The notes under the pieces were generated by a model, which did not search any database, was not told where the DNA came from, and saw only the letters and a program-made list of their open reading frames with translations. A DNA stretch of 64,000 bases from contig KN817590.1 of NCBI GenBank assembly GCA_000827495.1, positions 145,473 through 209,472 of the forward strand, given 5' to 3'. Every line of letters starts with the position of its first letter. Position 1 is the stretch's first letter. The position numbers and the translations under genes were made by a program. Of this stretch, positions 47,182-58,901 are shown in pieces. The stretch comes from Hypholoma sublateritium FD-334 SS-4. Taxonomy: Eukaryota; Basidiomycota; Agaricomycetes; Agaricales; Strophariaceae.

Positions 47182-48966
47182 ATGTACCTTGGCAACATTC
47201 CCAACTTCATCTTCAGGCGTCCTCGTCTGCGGGCCAAGCTACTTGGCCACACAGGATCGGTGGTCAGTCTTGCCTTTTCCCGCACTGGCCGACTGTTAGC
47301 AAGTGGAGGTGAGCTCTGATCGATCAAAGACAAGTGCCGCCTTTTTTCTTCTAATTACACTGGTGCATAGGCGTCGATGGTGTAAAAGTATGGGACCTTA
47401 AATCCATGGATGAGATTGAAGTGCCCCAGCAACCTTTCTACGAGCGCGGCCAAGTCTCATGTATCTGTTGGATAACTCGCCAAAATGATGTATTCGAGAC
47501 TCTTTGCTATGGAAATGCTCTGGGATTCTTGGTCTTTCTTCAACATTCTCCGGCAGAAGTAAGTGTATCACAACTTTCGTCATTTTGTAGCTAACCACGT
47601 CAAATAGGGTTGTTTCAAAGTTGTGTTCTCAGCCCGTCTTGCACTGGGTGGCGAAATTCTATCTATGACTACCCACATCTCCGCCTCCTTTGCACGGATC
47701 GCCACCGGTACTCGTGATAAATGTATCCAGGTCTGGGACTTCGACTCAAGCACCTGCGAGCTTAAGGCGGTCTATTCTAGGAGGCATGGATCTGAAAGGG
47801 ATATTGTTCCGAAAGCGTTGGTATTCGACAATAACCCGAGTAAGGATGTCTTTGTGTTTGGTTTGTATGACGGCGGCCTGTAAGTCCCCAACTTGATCAA
47901 TGGGCATAGTGTATCATATTCTATCAGGTACAGATGCAGTGGGATCGATGGGTCAATTATTTCAAGAGACCAGCTTGGCCCCAATATGTGCGTGAATCCA
48001 AATGATTTATTCCAACCCGCCTATTCAACTATCCACAATGACAGCGGAAATGCGGCAATGGACACAGAGCGGAGCCTCATTGTGGTGGACAACGTTGCCA
48101 CTGGATTCGACTTGTACAAGATTGTTAATGGCGACAAGAAGTTTGTCAGGACGCTAGAGGTGGGTAAGCCTTCGAAAACCTACGCCAAAAGCGTTGTTTT
48201 CGGGAATGGATCGCGTGCTGTGATAACTGGAAGCGACCACGGGAAAGTGTATGTATTTGATCGTGTGTCTGGTTGCGTCATAAAGAAGATAGCTCATTCG
48301 AAAAACGGAGGAGTGGAAACCGTTTCCGTCAGTCTTTCTTCCATCATTCAACTTGAACGCTTTGTGATTGATGTTATATCTAATATGACAGGCATACGAT
48401 GAACCCGACGGGTCTGTTCTAATCGCTTCAGCGTCCGTAAGGGACAAATTTGGGTCGACTCCTAATCCCATTCTGGTGTGGAGATGGACTCCCAAGGTAA
48501 ACTGAGAAAGGTCGCAATTGCCCATGTCCTTCGTGGCCGAATGGATATTTAAAGTGATCGTATTTTGCGCTGCGGTCGCTTTTGCAGTTGAATGCGCATT
48601 CAAGGTTTGTTTACCATACTTAGCTCTGACGTGGTTGTGCTAACGTCCACGAAGTTCAACGGCGAGCGAAGCAAAGCTCAAGTTGGTGCAGATACGGTAT
48701 TGCCCATGACCAATCAAGCCCTGCAAGACTATATCAAGGAGCAAATTGCCAAGAATGCACTCGAAAACTACATCCCAGGCATGAATTTTGGCGAGAACCA
48801 AAGGTCAGCCTCAGCTATGGTCAGCACGGCCATTATCAGCAATTCTGATCCCCTGGAGGAGAGCGGCGGATCAAAAGTTGTTCTGCCTTTGGAGTTAGGT
48901 ACTCCCAAGGCTGAGATAGACGAAATCGCGTTGAAAGCTGAGCACCAGATGTATCAGGATCTGTAG
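47182..48966 (+). CDS. WD40-repeat protein with membrane tail, in-frame TGA
   Basis: Beta-propeller protein. Exons 47182-47308, 47371-47558, 47608-47879, 47928-47987, 48045-48327, 48392-48604, 48655-48966; 485 codons in phase. WD repeats are visible as LLGHTGSVVSLAFSRTGRLL, GVDGVKVWDL, ARIATGTRDKCIQVWDF, SRAVITGSDHGKVYVFDRVS and VLIASASVRD...VWRWTP. After the last repeat the frame meets TGA at 48503-48505 (codon 348) and then continues SQLPMSFVAEWIFK and the hydrophobic VIVFCAAVAFAVECAF, a likely single membrane helix, plus a 110-residue tail rich in Ala, Glu and Gln. The TGA either is a recent nonsense change (CGA to TGA fits) or leaves a soluble 347-residue propeller. Partner and role unknown. 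Confidence 0.78.
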
Positions 48967-49759
48967 AGCTAGTCTTCATATCTGTTAACCCCTCGATCTT
49001 CCGAATTATTACCTGCGAGTTACCGTGCCCTCATCCCTAGCTCCCTTTAGTTTAACCGGGCTGTGACCGCCTGCGTCCCCACCCGTAAGTATGGACGCCA
49101 AAAACACGCCGGAGAGAGAATATCCGGACGTCTTGAATGTCTTACGGAGGATCTCACTCGCGCTCGTGGAGTTCACGACTGTCGACGATGCGCGTGTCCG
49201 ACTAACAGCTGTCTTGACCGCGACACCGCCTGACGCCAGCGCGAACGTGAACACCAAGACGGTCTTCATTCGTGGCAGGAACCGGCGGTGGGTGTCGTCG
49301 TTGCTCGTTGGGCTGCTCTAACCCCGGTCGACGCCCTTGACGGCGTGCCAGATCCTGCGGACAAGGTCCTCGGCGACGTCGCGGACTTCGCGGCCGCTCC
49401 CATTCGCCCGCTCACCCGCGCACCCAGTTCGGATCCGACAAGCCGGACACGCGCTTTGTCCTGGAGGTGCTTAAAGCTTGTTTCCCTTGAGGAATGCGGT
49501 ACCTACGGCATGTCTATATCGCGCGCGCCAGATCAATAATCTCAGCGATCTTCTCCCTGTCAATCACACGTCGCCTTCCGACCTAATTCTAGAATGTATT
49601 GTCGTCCGCAGGGCGTGCGACGCCGCCTTCCTCCAGGCGTCCCGGGCGCTCGCGCCGCCGGAGGGCACGGCGCGCATCCTCCCATAGCCACACCCCCGCG
49701 CCGAGCGCAGCGCGGACATCTCCTACGCTCCCAGGAGCGCGTTACCGTTAGGGAGGCCT
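48967..49759. other. GC-rich interval with possible upstream exons of the AspRS remnant
   Basis: Frames such as 49091-49321 and a stretch reading WRCLKLVSLEECGT at about 49460 resemble the start of a tRNA-synthetase anticodon-binding domain only weakly. I do not assign them, but they may be decayed 5' exons of the AspRS fragment that follows. Confidence 0.3.
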
Positions 49760-50398
49760 CGTGCGCGGATTGGCCGATGTCGAGCGCGCTCGCCGCGCGC
49801 GTCGCCCCACGTGTGGGCGCGGACGTGCAAGCCGCCGTGGCACAGGCCTTAGCCCGCGCACGGGCGACGACGTGTGGCTCTCCGCGCCCCCACGACACCC
49901 CGCATGTGGCTCTACCACGCTCGTGCGCGCGCGCGTGCAGCTTTGCGAGCTGGCGCTAGCGCGCGGCGACGTCGTGGCCCCCGTCGAGCCGCACTTCCTC
50001 TGGGTGACCGAGTTGCCCCTGTTCACGCGCGGACGAGGACAAGGAGCGCCTCGCGCACGGGCGCTGGAGCAGCTCGCGCCCCCCGTTCACCGCGGCGATG
50101 TGGGAGGACGTCGGCGCACTTTACAGCGGCGACATGGTGGGCATGCGCGGGCAGCACCGTGACTACGACCTTGTGCTCAACGGCGTGGAGATCGGCGGCG
50201 ACTCCGTGCGTGTGCACGACGCGGCGATGCAGGACCTCATCTTCTCGCACGTGCTCCAGGTGCGTGCTCTGTTTGCGTCGCGCCGCGCCGCAGTGTTCTG
50301 ATGGGCCCCTGCTCGCCTGCGCATCGCAGCTCGACGTTGCCGAAAAGGTGCCGTTAGTGCAGCGTGTGGCGCGCCGCCGCACGGCGGCATCGCGCTAG
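49760..50398 (+). pseudogene. Aspartyl-tRNA synthetase (bacterial/mitochondrial type) fragment, frameshifted
   Basis: C-terminal catalytic part of an AspRS of the mitochondrial kind. Pieces: GDDVWLSAPP (49864), ARGDVVAPVEPHFLWVTELP then LFTR (to 50030), then one base out of frame DEDKERLAHGRWSSS, followed by MWEDVGALYSGDMVGMRGQH and YDLVLNGVEIGGDSVRVHDA (50098-50259), and after an intron (GTGCGT...ATCGCAG) class II motif 3 GAPPHGGIALG (50368-50398). These follow the order in bacterial AspRS. The frame breaks at about 49860 and 50033, and the sequence stops after motif 3, so this cannot make an enzyme. GC content is high, like the other housekeeping-gene fragments here. Confidence 0.85.
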
Positions 50399-53089
50399 GT
50401 ACGTACTCGTTGCTCCTTCTTTGACGCAGGTGACGCCATCCAGTGGGACGTGCTGAGTGTGTGACATGAATGGATGTCCAGGCGAATGATGATATCATAT
50501 AGCGGCAGAATGTCCGTAGGGCGTAGTAATGTACTGTGTTCTAAAAATGCATAAAATACATACAGATCAGGGCGCGCGGGGCTAGGTGGGGGTTGACGTG
50601 CGGGGGGGTGGGACGGCGTGTCTGAGCCGGCGCCACCGTCGGGCGGCGTAGTGGGCTGTGGCGGTGTCGGACGCGCGGTGCGTGCCGCGCTCTTTGCGGC
50701 CGGCTCTTGCGCCCAACGGTGATGGATGCTTCGATAAATTGACGCACGAAAAAGCATCCAAATAGGCCGAGTCGGCGGGCAACGCGTTGGCGTGGGGTTC
50801 TTTCATCGTGTAAGTAATATCCAGAGAAGACAGGAAAGAAGGATTTCGTAAAAATCTACTTAGTTCAGCAGTACATATCTATGTATGTCTATATCAGAGC
50901 AATAAATCAATTCTTTTCAGACCGAAGGGCAACATTAAACGATTAGCATGCAGCAACGTCATAAGCTATGAGGCGAGTGCATTTCAAGAGGAGGAACAAG
51001 GCTCTTAACGAGCGCTCAACGTCAACCTTCAGGTGACGTCCAAAGACAGGTGCCGCAATAAGACTTGAATATTTGAATGTCTTCCTTCTTCCCCCACTGT
51101 GCGGAGTCCAAGTTTTCTTTATGTGTCGCGTTTCGCCCATGACTCTATTTTCTCAACTGTAGCTGTTATCCCTGTTGTTGCCCTGTTATGCTTGAAGTGG
51201 AAATCAAGTACTAGTACTAATTAATGTCATATAATCTGCTTTGGAATCTGCTGAATCTTTTTATGTCGATCCTTGACTGATTTTATGACTCTACAAGTCT
51301 AGTAGAAGTAGATTTCAGTATAAATTTTCTATGATGTTTATTGCTTTAAGCGCGACTTGAAACCGGACTCGGGCGCAGGCCGGGAACAGCGTGGGAGTTG
51401 CCACGCAGCCATCAACAAACTTCGCTTGGCGGCTCCTGCAGCTTGCCTTGAACTACTCCGCGCTCCCCCGCTGGTCACGCTCAGCTTGTAGTCCAGGATG
51501 GGGCTGGCCCACCACACCCTGACCATGTCGGGTCCTAGGAGCCGTCCCTTCACTACAAGTACAGAGCATGGCTGCCGGGCATTCGTCGGGCGCCGTTCAG
51601 CTTTCATCGCCAAGTGGAGTAACACCGACAGACAGCTACCTGCTTGGCTACGCTGCAGCTCTGGCGCCCGCGAACCCCCTAAGAACGGCGCAACTGCCCC
51701 AAATTGTTCCATAAGAAGCTGAAGGTAGTCACGAACATCCAAGGCTCGCGGCGTGGGCTTCCCAGCTACGATCTGTTGACTATGTGGTGCGTATTCTCCT
51801 TCAACGACTCTGCAAGCCTCTACTGACGCTGTGCTGCAGTGTCATTGACTGCTCTGTGCGCATGAGGCACCCATCCGTGGTGTCCCCGCGTCGCTGTGAT
51901 GAACGTACAGCGCTCTGGACAACGACGGCAAGCGAAGACCATGCTGCGTCCGCCTTCAAGGCGGCGCCGCCGCGGACGAGAAGGGTCGAAAACCACGAGT
52001 GCTCAATGTCTCTGCCAGCGAGGCACCACCGCTCTGCGGGAGCCTGAAACGGCGCCAGTAACCGTGTCGGCACTACACCGACTACGAAGGGTATCGTGGC
52101 GGACTCAACCGCTCGCTACCCATGACACCACCCCGCTACCTCGCTTCTGCACCTACCTTCGGTATCATCACCTGCACCCTGCTTTTTAGCGACTGCCCTC
52201 CGACGCTCAGCGGCGGGACAACTTGACGTCTCACACCTACACTCGACTGCTACGTTGCGTAACGTCAGCGGCAGCATATCGTCATCGACGATAGCATATA
52301 CCAGCGGGCTTGAAGGAACGCGACGTGCAGCAGACGAAACGAAGCTCTGGAGCACTCCTGCAATTCTCGCCGCCGGTCTCGCTCGCGAACGTCGTCCCAC
52401 TGTAATACTGCCGCATATACGTCGCGATCTCGGCCGGGTTGTCTCTGTCCGCAAAGCGCGATCTCGTCCGTCGTGGGACAGCTGCAGGCCCTGTTTGACA
52501 ACCGTACCACGCCCGGAGGGCTGCCCGAGCAAGCTGTGACGCTGGCTCCGACGGACTTGTTTCGCCCAGCTTAATGCATAGTGGTGGTTGGTGGATAATG
52601 GGGCGTTCGTCCGTGCAACACGCGCCAGCACCTTTGGCCGGCCCGCTGCCTACCCGCCTGCCCGCCTACTTTTCAACTTACCCGCTCCACACAGCCTGGC
52701 TAGCTCATTCCTGCCGCTGCACCGCTGCACCTCTGCCCCTCGCACCCTATGACGTGGCGGGCGGGTCAAGCCATGGATGCGGCCCTAACATCGCTGCGTA
52801 GCCGAACATGCCCGTTTGGAATAGGCCCTCGCCGCCCGCTGCGCCAGTTTCGCGCGGCGTGCTGTACGCGCAGGAATCACAGGGCACAACGTGGAGACGA
52901 TTTCGGGCTCGGGGCGTTGCTATCGGCAGTGCTGGTCGTCCTGCGTGGAGTCAACACTGGAGTTAGAACCGGTGGGCTCGACGAACAACATCGTCTCCCA
53001 CTGCATGCTATCCACCGTGCGCGCGTCTTGCACCTGCTCCGTCTCATCTCGTCTCGTCTCCATCGAGCGCAAGACGCATTGACGCGACG
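50399..53089. other. Interval of unassigned, partly GC-rich sequence
   Basis: 50830-51330 is AT-rich and empty. GC-rich stretches (50570-50710, 51345-52800) give open frames on several strands at once. One plus-strand frame at 52255-52539 (TSGLEGTRRAADETKLW) has natural composition and could be a decayed exon, but no family was recognised. Confidence 0.4.
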
Positions 53090-53510
53090 CCTTCCCGGTC
53101 GCCCCGCCTACCAGCTGCAGCGCGTCGCGCGAATCCACCCCCCCGGCCCAACCACGACGGGACGCGCGGCGTCCTCCTCCGTCTCGTCCTCGTCCTCGTC
53201 CCACTCATCTTCGTCGTACTCGTCCATCTCATCCTCGGCGCCGTACACCGCTCATGTTGTCGCCGTCGAGCTCAAACGTGTATCTCCTCTCCGTCATGAA
53301 CTCGTCGGCGACGCCATTGGTGTTGGTGCAGATCGAAGCACGGCCCTCCGCTGCAGGAGAGCTTCAAAACGAGCGCGCCGTGCGCATACATGGCGACTTC
53401 ACGCTGATCTTATTTGTCTTAGCCGGCAGGACGACTGCGGGCCTGTTTGACCGGATTCTCGGCATGGGGGGAGCTGGGATACTAACCAGATTCTATGTAG
53501 ACCTGGTTTT
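53090..53510 (-). pseudogene. Unidentified acidic-protein fragment, frameshifted
   Basis: Minus-strand text reads PAVVLPAKTNKI, then a stop, then FMTERRYTFELDGDNMSG, and after a frame change a strongly acidic run EDEMDEYDEDEWDEDEDETE (about 53245-53170). The break between the two, at about 53245, is one base. The family is not recognised; acidic runs like this are common in chromatin and ribosome-biogenesis factors. Treated as a decayed fragment. Confidence 0.35.
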
Positions 53511-54237
53511 GTAGCGCGATCATCACTGATATTAATGACATTCAATGACTGCTGGCCTAAAATTCCTCTTACCGACCGCTAGCTAGCATGCCTTGAACGA
53601 CGACGGTCTTGATATTGAACTTCCGGCTCCCGAAGGCAGTGCGCACATCGGGGATGAGATCAACGATGACGCGACAACTGTCGCCGACAATATTTTGATG
53701 CCCCTTTCAAAGGAACCTCGCCAGCCAGCCACCGCCGGAACACTCGAACCGGCTTGAAATTCAACTCGAGGATGCTCCTGCAGGGTACGGGAATCCAAGC
53801 GATACTACTGAGGCAGAATTATCGACCCAGCGACTCCAGCGGCCGACCAATGCAGGCAGGATGCGTAGATACTATAGCCTTCGAGTCTTAAAGTCTAATC
53901 AGGCCGTAGGGTGGGTTAACACCGGCATAGCCCGCTTATGTACCCTTGTTAAGTGGAACAAAACCAAAACAAACAATAGTGAGAACCTGAACGTCTTGGT
54001 GTATGTCCGGTATGCGGGCTTTGCGAGGTAAATCATATTTGAATTTTAACTGTACCCTCCTCTACCTCTATTAGAAAAACAATAAATGCCCCCGTAGATT
54101 CCTGCCCAGGCCCAGAGTAGGTTGAGCCACCCATGGAATGCCGACGCCCGGAATGACGCTGGACTACACCTTCTCGCCACCACCCTTCCTCCCTCGTCTG
54201 CCGCCCCAAGACCACAGTGCGTCCCAGAATTTTGCAC
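53511..54237. other. Interval without a recognised gene
   Basis: No open frame with family motifs. The region precedes the stop codon of the RING gene and may include its 3' UTR. Confidence 0.5.
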
Positions 54238-54884
54238 TTAGTCCTTGTTTGGAATGGCTTCTATCATGGAGCTGACTCCGTGGATTGGAACAAACGGCGT
54301 GCTTTTCAGAATATCCTTCCGGCAAGTCGGGCAGGTGTAAATGAAGGGGTCCTTGGATGCTGGGGATCCTGTCCGAGAAACCTGCGCTTCCGACTCCAGC
54401 GCGATGCAAGCGAAACAAAAGATATGTCCGCAAACGATTCTGTGCCTATGAGCTAGGCAATAATGACCATGGAGCAAAGGAACTCACGCCACGGGGTCTT
54501 CCAGGTTTACAAGGCAGATTGGACATTCCAAAAAATCTCTAAAAGAATTCACTATCTGCAAGGTAGCGTCAGTGATTAGACGATATCAATTACCAGGGAA
54601 TAACTTACTGATGCCAATCGCTCGTTCTCCCTCTCGACTTGGGCCATCCGTTCGCCGAGTTCATCGCGTTGCTTCCGGCGAGTCTTCCTGGCGGCAAGCC
54701 GCTCTCTAATCTTCTGTCTACGGGAAAAATCCGATACGAATTCCTAATATTTCGCTGTTGGTGATTGTGCAAAGCATTGCGTGGTATTACTTACCGGAAC
54801 TGTTGGCGGATCCGGTTCATCATCTGAGGAGATTATGATAACCTCTTCTTTGCGCTGTGCTCTGGTATTCCTCGCAGCGGGCAT
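54238..54884 (-). CDS. Small C3HC4 RING-finger protein
   Basis: Probable RING-type E3 ubiquitin ligase or ligase-like factor. Four minus-strand exons, 54884-54795, 54743-54609, 54555-54488, 54445-54238, total 501 nt, 166 residues. Residues 1-30 are acidic with a possible SUMO-interacting motif (EVIIISSDDE). Residues 31-75 form a basic coiled coil (RQKIRERLAARKTRRKQRDE). The RING is residues 86-139: C86-x2-C89, C103-x-H105, C108-x2-C111, C136-x2-C139, all zinc ligands present with usual spacing (CPICLVNLEDP, CGHIFCFAC, CPTCR). The gene is intact. The SIM-like run next to a RING suggests, but does not prove, a SUMO-targeted ligase. Confidence 0.88.
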
Positions 54885-55524
54885 AGTTAAGTCGTCGGTA
54901 CTAAGTAGAGGAAAGGGTGCTGTGTGGTAGGTAGCGATGAATGAGCCCTGCAGGACACTATATATAAAGAGTCCAAGCATTCGAGACAAAGGCCCTTTGC
55001 GATGACTGCCTCATGCCTTGCCTCTATACCTTTTTTAGAGCGCCATTTGGTGTCGGATGTTTGTTGTATTGTCGTCATCTCAGAGATTCTGCAAAGGTTG
55101 GTTGTATGGCCTGCAAATGAGTTTTCAGATGGGAAAATATATGCCTTTGCCTGCGTTTGTTTTATCTCGCATTTCATTTTAGATCCTTTGTGAACCAGTG
55201 GCCACCTTTTGTGTATAAAGTGAGCCTGAGTGGGAGGTCTCTCCTCACCTAAAATCGTCTCCGTTTTGTTTTTGTTTTCTGGCTATTTTCTTCTGCATCC
55301 CACATGTCTCGAAATGCTGTATGTGTAGGCTAAGCGCTGAGGCCTCTATTAGCGATCATCGACATCACTGATATCTAACGTCATTGTTTAGTACAGACAA
55401 GATGGGCGAGCCAGCCCGCAGCCCGCAGACATCTCTACAAATGTCACTTTTCACCACGAATATCTTGATCTTGCAAAAAGTGTGCGTAAATACTTCTCGT
55501 TCGGCAGAGTAGTAACTCGTTCTG
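54885..55524. other. RING gene upstream region and spacer
   Basis: Probable promoter of the minus-strand RING gene just upstream of 54884. A GTTTTTGTTTTCTGGC tract lies at 55265. No gene recognised. Confidence 0.5.
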
Positions 55525-56070
55525 ATGCCCTGCTGGTCCCAACAGCATCAACAGCGCAGTCGGCTCTATTTAGAGGCCGCGTCTGCAGCCCTTGAAAGGG
55601 CCTGGGATGCTCTTGAAGCATATGAAGACGTACGTTTACTACATCTATTTTGTGCACCACCTTCAATTATTAATGCATTTAATAAGGCCTTCAACGACCT
55701 AATGCAAGCTATCGAGCGAAGAGGAGGCATCGGTCCAGACGCTCCGGTCGCTGAAGTTGTACATGAGCCGCGAGCTAACGAGAAAGGAGGAAGCATCGTC
55801 CCGGAGACCACACCCGACAAAGCTACGAACAAGCCAGCCCCACTAGCACGAGCCAACAAGGAAGGAAGAGGCATCGCTCGAGAGAATGCGCCCGCCAAAG
55901 CTATGAGAGCAAAGTCGCTCTGTCTACATTTCTTTTTTTTCCAAGTATTGAATGGCCTTGCCATAGCGTACGTCTTCTTTTTAGTATTTTCCGGGAAAGG
56001 AGTAGTCTGCGGCCAGATCAAGGGAAACAACGTCGCGCAGTTCGAATTCCTCGCTTTACCTGTCGCCTGA
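55525..56070 (+). CDS. Hypothetical small protein with one membrane segment
   Basis: Open frame of 181 codons. A possible intron (55629-55687, GTACGT...AATAAG) would join EAASAALERAWDALEAYED to AFNDLMQAIERRGGIGPDA in frame, giving a helical N-terminus. The middle has two loose repeats (EKGGSIVPETTPDKA and EGRGIARENAPAKA). The hydrophobic HFFFFQVLNGLAIAYVFFLV near residue 150 is a plausible transmembrane helix. Not recognised; the start codon is uncertain because the frame is open further upstream. Could be a young gene or a chance ORF. Confidence 0.4.
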   Translation: MPCWSQQHQQRSRLYLEAASAALERAWDALEAYEDVRLLHLFCAPPSIINAFNKAFNDLMQAIERRGGIGPDAPVAEVVHEPRANEKGGSIVPETTPDKATNKPAPLARANKEGRGIARENAPAKAMRAKSLCLHFFFFQVLNGLAIAYVFFLVFSGKGVVCGQIKGNNVAQFEFLALPVA

Positions 56071-57768
56071 AGCCTTGGCTTTTCCCATACTCATCTGTTA
56101 TGTGGTACTTACCCGTCGTAGTAATTGTGTTAGAAATAATTTGTATTTACCACTGACAACATTTGAATCGAAAGGAAATCTTCTCTGAATAAATCGCGAT
56201 CGCTACATTTCAAATGAGCGACTATGTAAAACGACTGTGAAGGTGCGGGGTCACTCGCTCCGTCAGGTCGGTAGATGTTCCTTGAGCTAACAGCATACCC
56301 ACCGTTCACAACGGCGTTCATCGTTGTGAATGGCGAGGCAGACGTACCGCAGTTCCAGACAATCCGTACGGTACGCCTGGTTGAACATCGCTTGCGAATG
56401 CGACTGATCAAAGGTATGCGAAGTGAAACGCGGGGCTTGGCGGTTGTGTCTACTGACGCCTGGGCTTTTCTGCAGATGGCAGCGGCCGCGGGGACCACGT
56501 CACCGGCGGCGGCGGTGCCGCCGCCGCCGCGTTCCAGAGCACGCGTGGCCGCGTTTGTCTGTCCGTGCCGGGACGAACGCTGATAGTTGTCCATTCAATC
56601 GTGCTCTGGCCCTGGAAGGCTGACGTTAGGTGTGACGCATCTAACAATGACGTAAGCACATACGTCCGAAGGCAACACATTGCTCAGGTTGGCCTGGCTG
56701 TGCTCGCGCTTCATCCCATGACTCGCTTAGTTCGCGCGGAACTGCGTGCATTGCACAGCACGTTCGCGACCTTTGGCTGAGGCTTCCCCAGTGTGTCTAC
56801 GGACGGTATGAACCGCCGTAGCCCAGTCTCGCCGGCCAGCACTGCGTCAACATCCACCGCTAGCAGGGGCTGCACCTTGTCGGTAAGCTCCGCGGCGTGC
56901 AACACAACCTCGTCAACCGGATATAAATCGAACGTCGCGGGCGAAACCGCTATTGGCCACAAGTCTTGAGAGGCGGAAGGGAAAAAGAGGCGGAAGGGAG
57001 AAAGAGGAGGAAGGGGAAAAAACATAGTGATCGCGCTGCGTCCTTCATGGCGCGGATGATCAGCTGAGATGCGTGCCGCGTTGTCTGTGCGGCCGATGTG
57101 CTGATGGATGCAATATCGTGTTCCTGTTGAGGCTAGATGCCAGGAGCCCAGATAAATATACTTGTTGATGCGCCAGTGTTCGCGGCGTGGTGTAATAATC
57201 GCATTTACATTTTTGACGAGGAGGAGATCGCCCATGACAGCGAGCTCGTAGTTCTCCAAGCGCACAACCTTGTCTGCGTTAGCACTATGCGGCTCATGGA
57301 CGAACAGCACAGCGGCAACAAGAATCATAGCAGTAAGCTCAGTGCACTAGAGAACCACGGGCAGGGTGGCTTGCCATTGCCTGACTCCGGTCTCGAGCTG
57401 GGCAGCTTAATCGAGCACATACCCATAACGGCAGCCCGGGCGCGTTAGACTGGCTTTTTATTCTTTGCGCAAACTACGTTAGACTACAACAGGAGGGTCA
57501 GCAACTTATGTGCCACAACTTCATAAGATAACAAGATAACGTACCAGTACCGAGCAACGAAAGTCTTCCTCGTGCTCGGAGTTTTCGCCCCCGGAGTACA
57601 GATTTGGAGGAGGCATGGCTCTAGCCTTTGAACCGAGATCCTCCTACTCTATATCCAACCCATCGAAACCGCCACCGTCCTACTAATTGGAGACGGCACT
57701 GCTGATGATGGGAGCAGAACATGAGCACATATTTAAAATATAGGCGCGGGTGCTGAGAAAGGACTCAC
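56071..57768. other. Interval of unassigned sequence
   Basis: Contains a GGCGGCGGCGGTGCCGCCGCC run at 56505-56530. Frames on both strands between 56711 and 57448 (for example FDLYPVDEVVLHAAELTDKV on the minus strand) look partly coding but were not identified. They may be a further decayed housekeeping-gene exon. Confidence 0.35.
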
Positions 57769-58120
57769 CAAAGGTATATGGGGCGCAAGCTGTCTGTTCC
57801 CTCGCGCTCTTCGAAAATGGCAGGTAGCTCAAACCCGTGATGCATGCGAGCAGATAGGCAAGCTTCTCAGTCTCCTCGGCAGCGTGGAGGGCGTGTGAGC
57901 GTCCTAGGCTCCAAGTGCTTGCTGTGAACGCGTACAGAAAAGCGGGAGTCTTCTTGGTGGTGTCCGTCGTGATCGTGAGAGGCGTCTAGGAGATGGACAC
58001 CCCGATAGCAAGCACGGCGCACATGATAGAAAACAACGCCAGTGGATGGTTGTCAAGGCGACGTGGGAGGCGGTGTCAACGAGGAGAAGCCCTCGAAAGA
58101 TGAAGGCGAAAGGGGGCGGA
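57769..58120 (-). pseudogene. Multi-pass membrane protein fragment with stop and frameshift
   Basis: Minus-strand text: FAFIFRGLLLVDTASHVA (about 58110-58060), then one frame over DNHPLALFSIMCAVLAIGVS, a TAG where Gln would fit (SIS-stop-TPLTITTD, about 57987), and onward KTPAFLYAFTASTWSLGRSH ... KLAYLLACITGLSYLPFSK, ending at a GTGAGT donor (57768). At least three hydrophobic helices are apparent. The family is not named with confidence. One frameshift plus one CAG-to-TAG type stop make it a pseudogene fragment. Confidence 0.5.
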
Positions 58121-58901
58121 GGAAGATGGAAGGAAGTGGGTAGTGTATATGCAGGAAGCAGGAGCCAAGTTGATGATCGTTGATCGTTGTTGCTGCCATT
58201 GACGACACTCGTTTCTCATTTGTTCAAGAGGTGAGCGAGCGCATGACCTCGGACATTGGGCGGGGCGTCTCTGTGGGCCCTCATTTCAGCAGGGCGATGT
58301 GCTCCGATGTTCCAGGTAGAGCTGCGGGCGTTGAACAGGTGGGGAAATCTAGCCATGGTGACTTTGTTGGTTCGCAGTAGACATCTGCAGAAGGGCGGCT
58401 CGAAGTCGCTTGGAGGCCTTATGATTTGCCATGGCGAGTACTCCTTCTGACTACGTCTAGGAAGCGTAGCACCGGACGCGAGTCCCGCAAGCTCCCGGGG
58501 GTTTGGCGCTGGGCTCACCGATCAATTGCGAGTAGATGAATATATAATTGAAGCGCAGGCTGTAGCGGTAACAGGTAATGGGCAGATTAGCAGCGGGTCT
58601 AGCGATCTGACCGGAAAATGTACCGTTCAAGTGGGGATTTCTGAGGATTTGACAATGGGATCTTAGGGCATTGAGAGTCAGCGCCAGGTCAAAAAGCTGG
58701 AGAGAACACGCACCCGGCGGTGCTGAGGTGCTATAAGGCCCTACTGGCTACCAGTAACCGGTGAAAAATACTGGGAGTCGGAACTTCGAACGACGCCTGT
58801 CGCAAGAACGTGCCAGGTGATCGCCTAATAAATTTAATTACATAATCGCGAACTTGAAATTTCTACGAAGTACTTATTACAAACTTATTAGCGAAGTACA
58901 T
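58121..58901. other. Interval without a recognised gene
   Basis: No supported coding feature. The frame at 58216-58518 (minus) has no motifs. Confidence 0.5.

Noticed and set aside
52749..53450. 233-codon plus-strand frame
   Set aside because: Ser/Arg-rich and antisense to a minus-strand acidic run; alternative frames are equally open.
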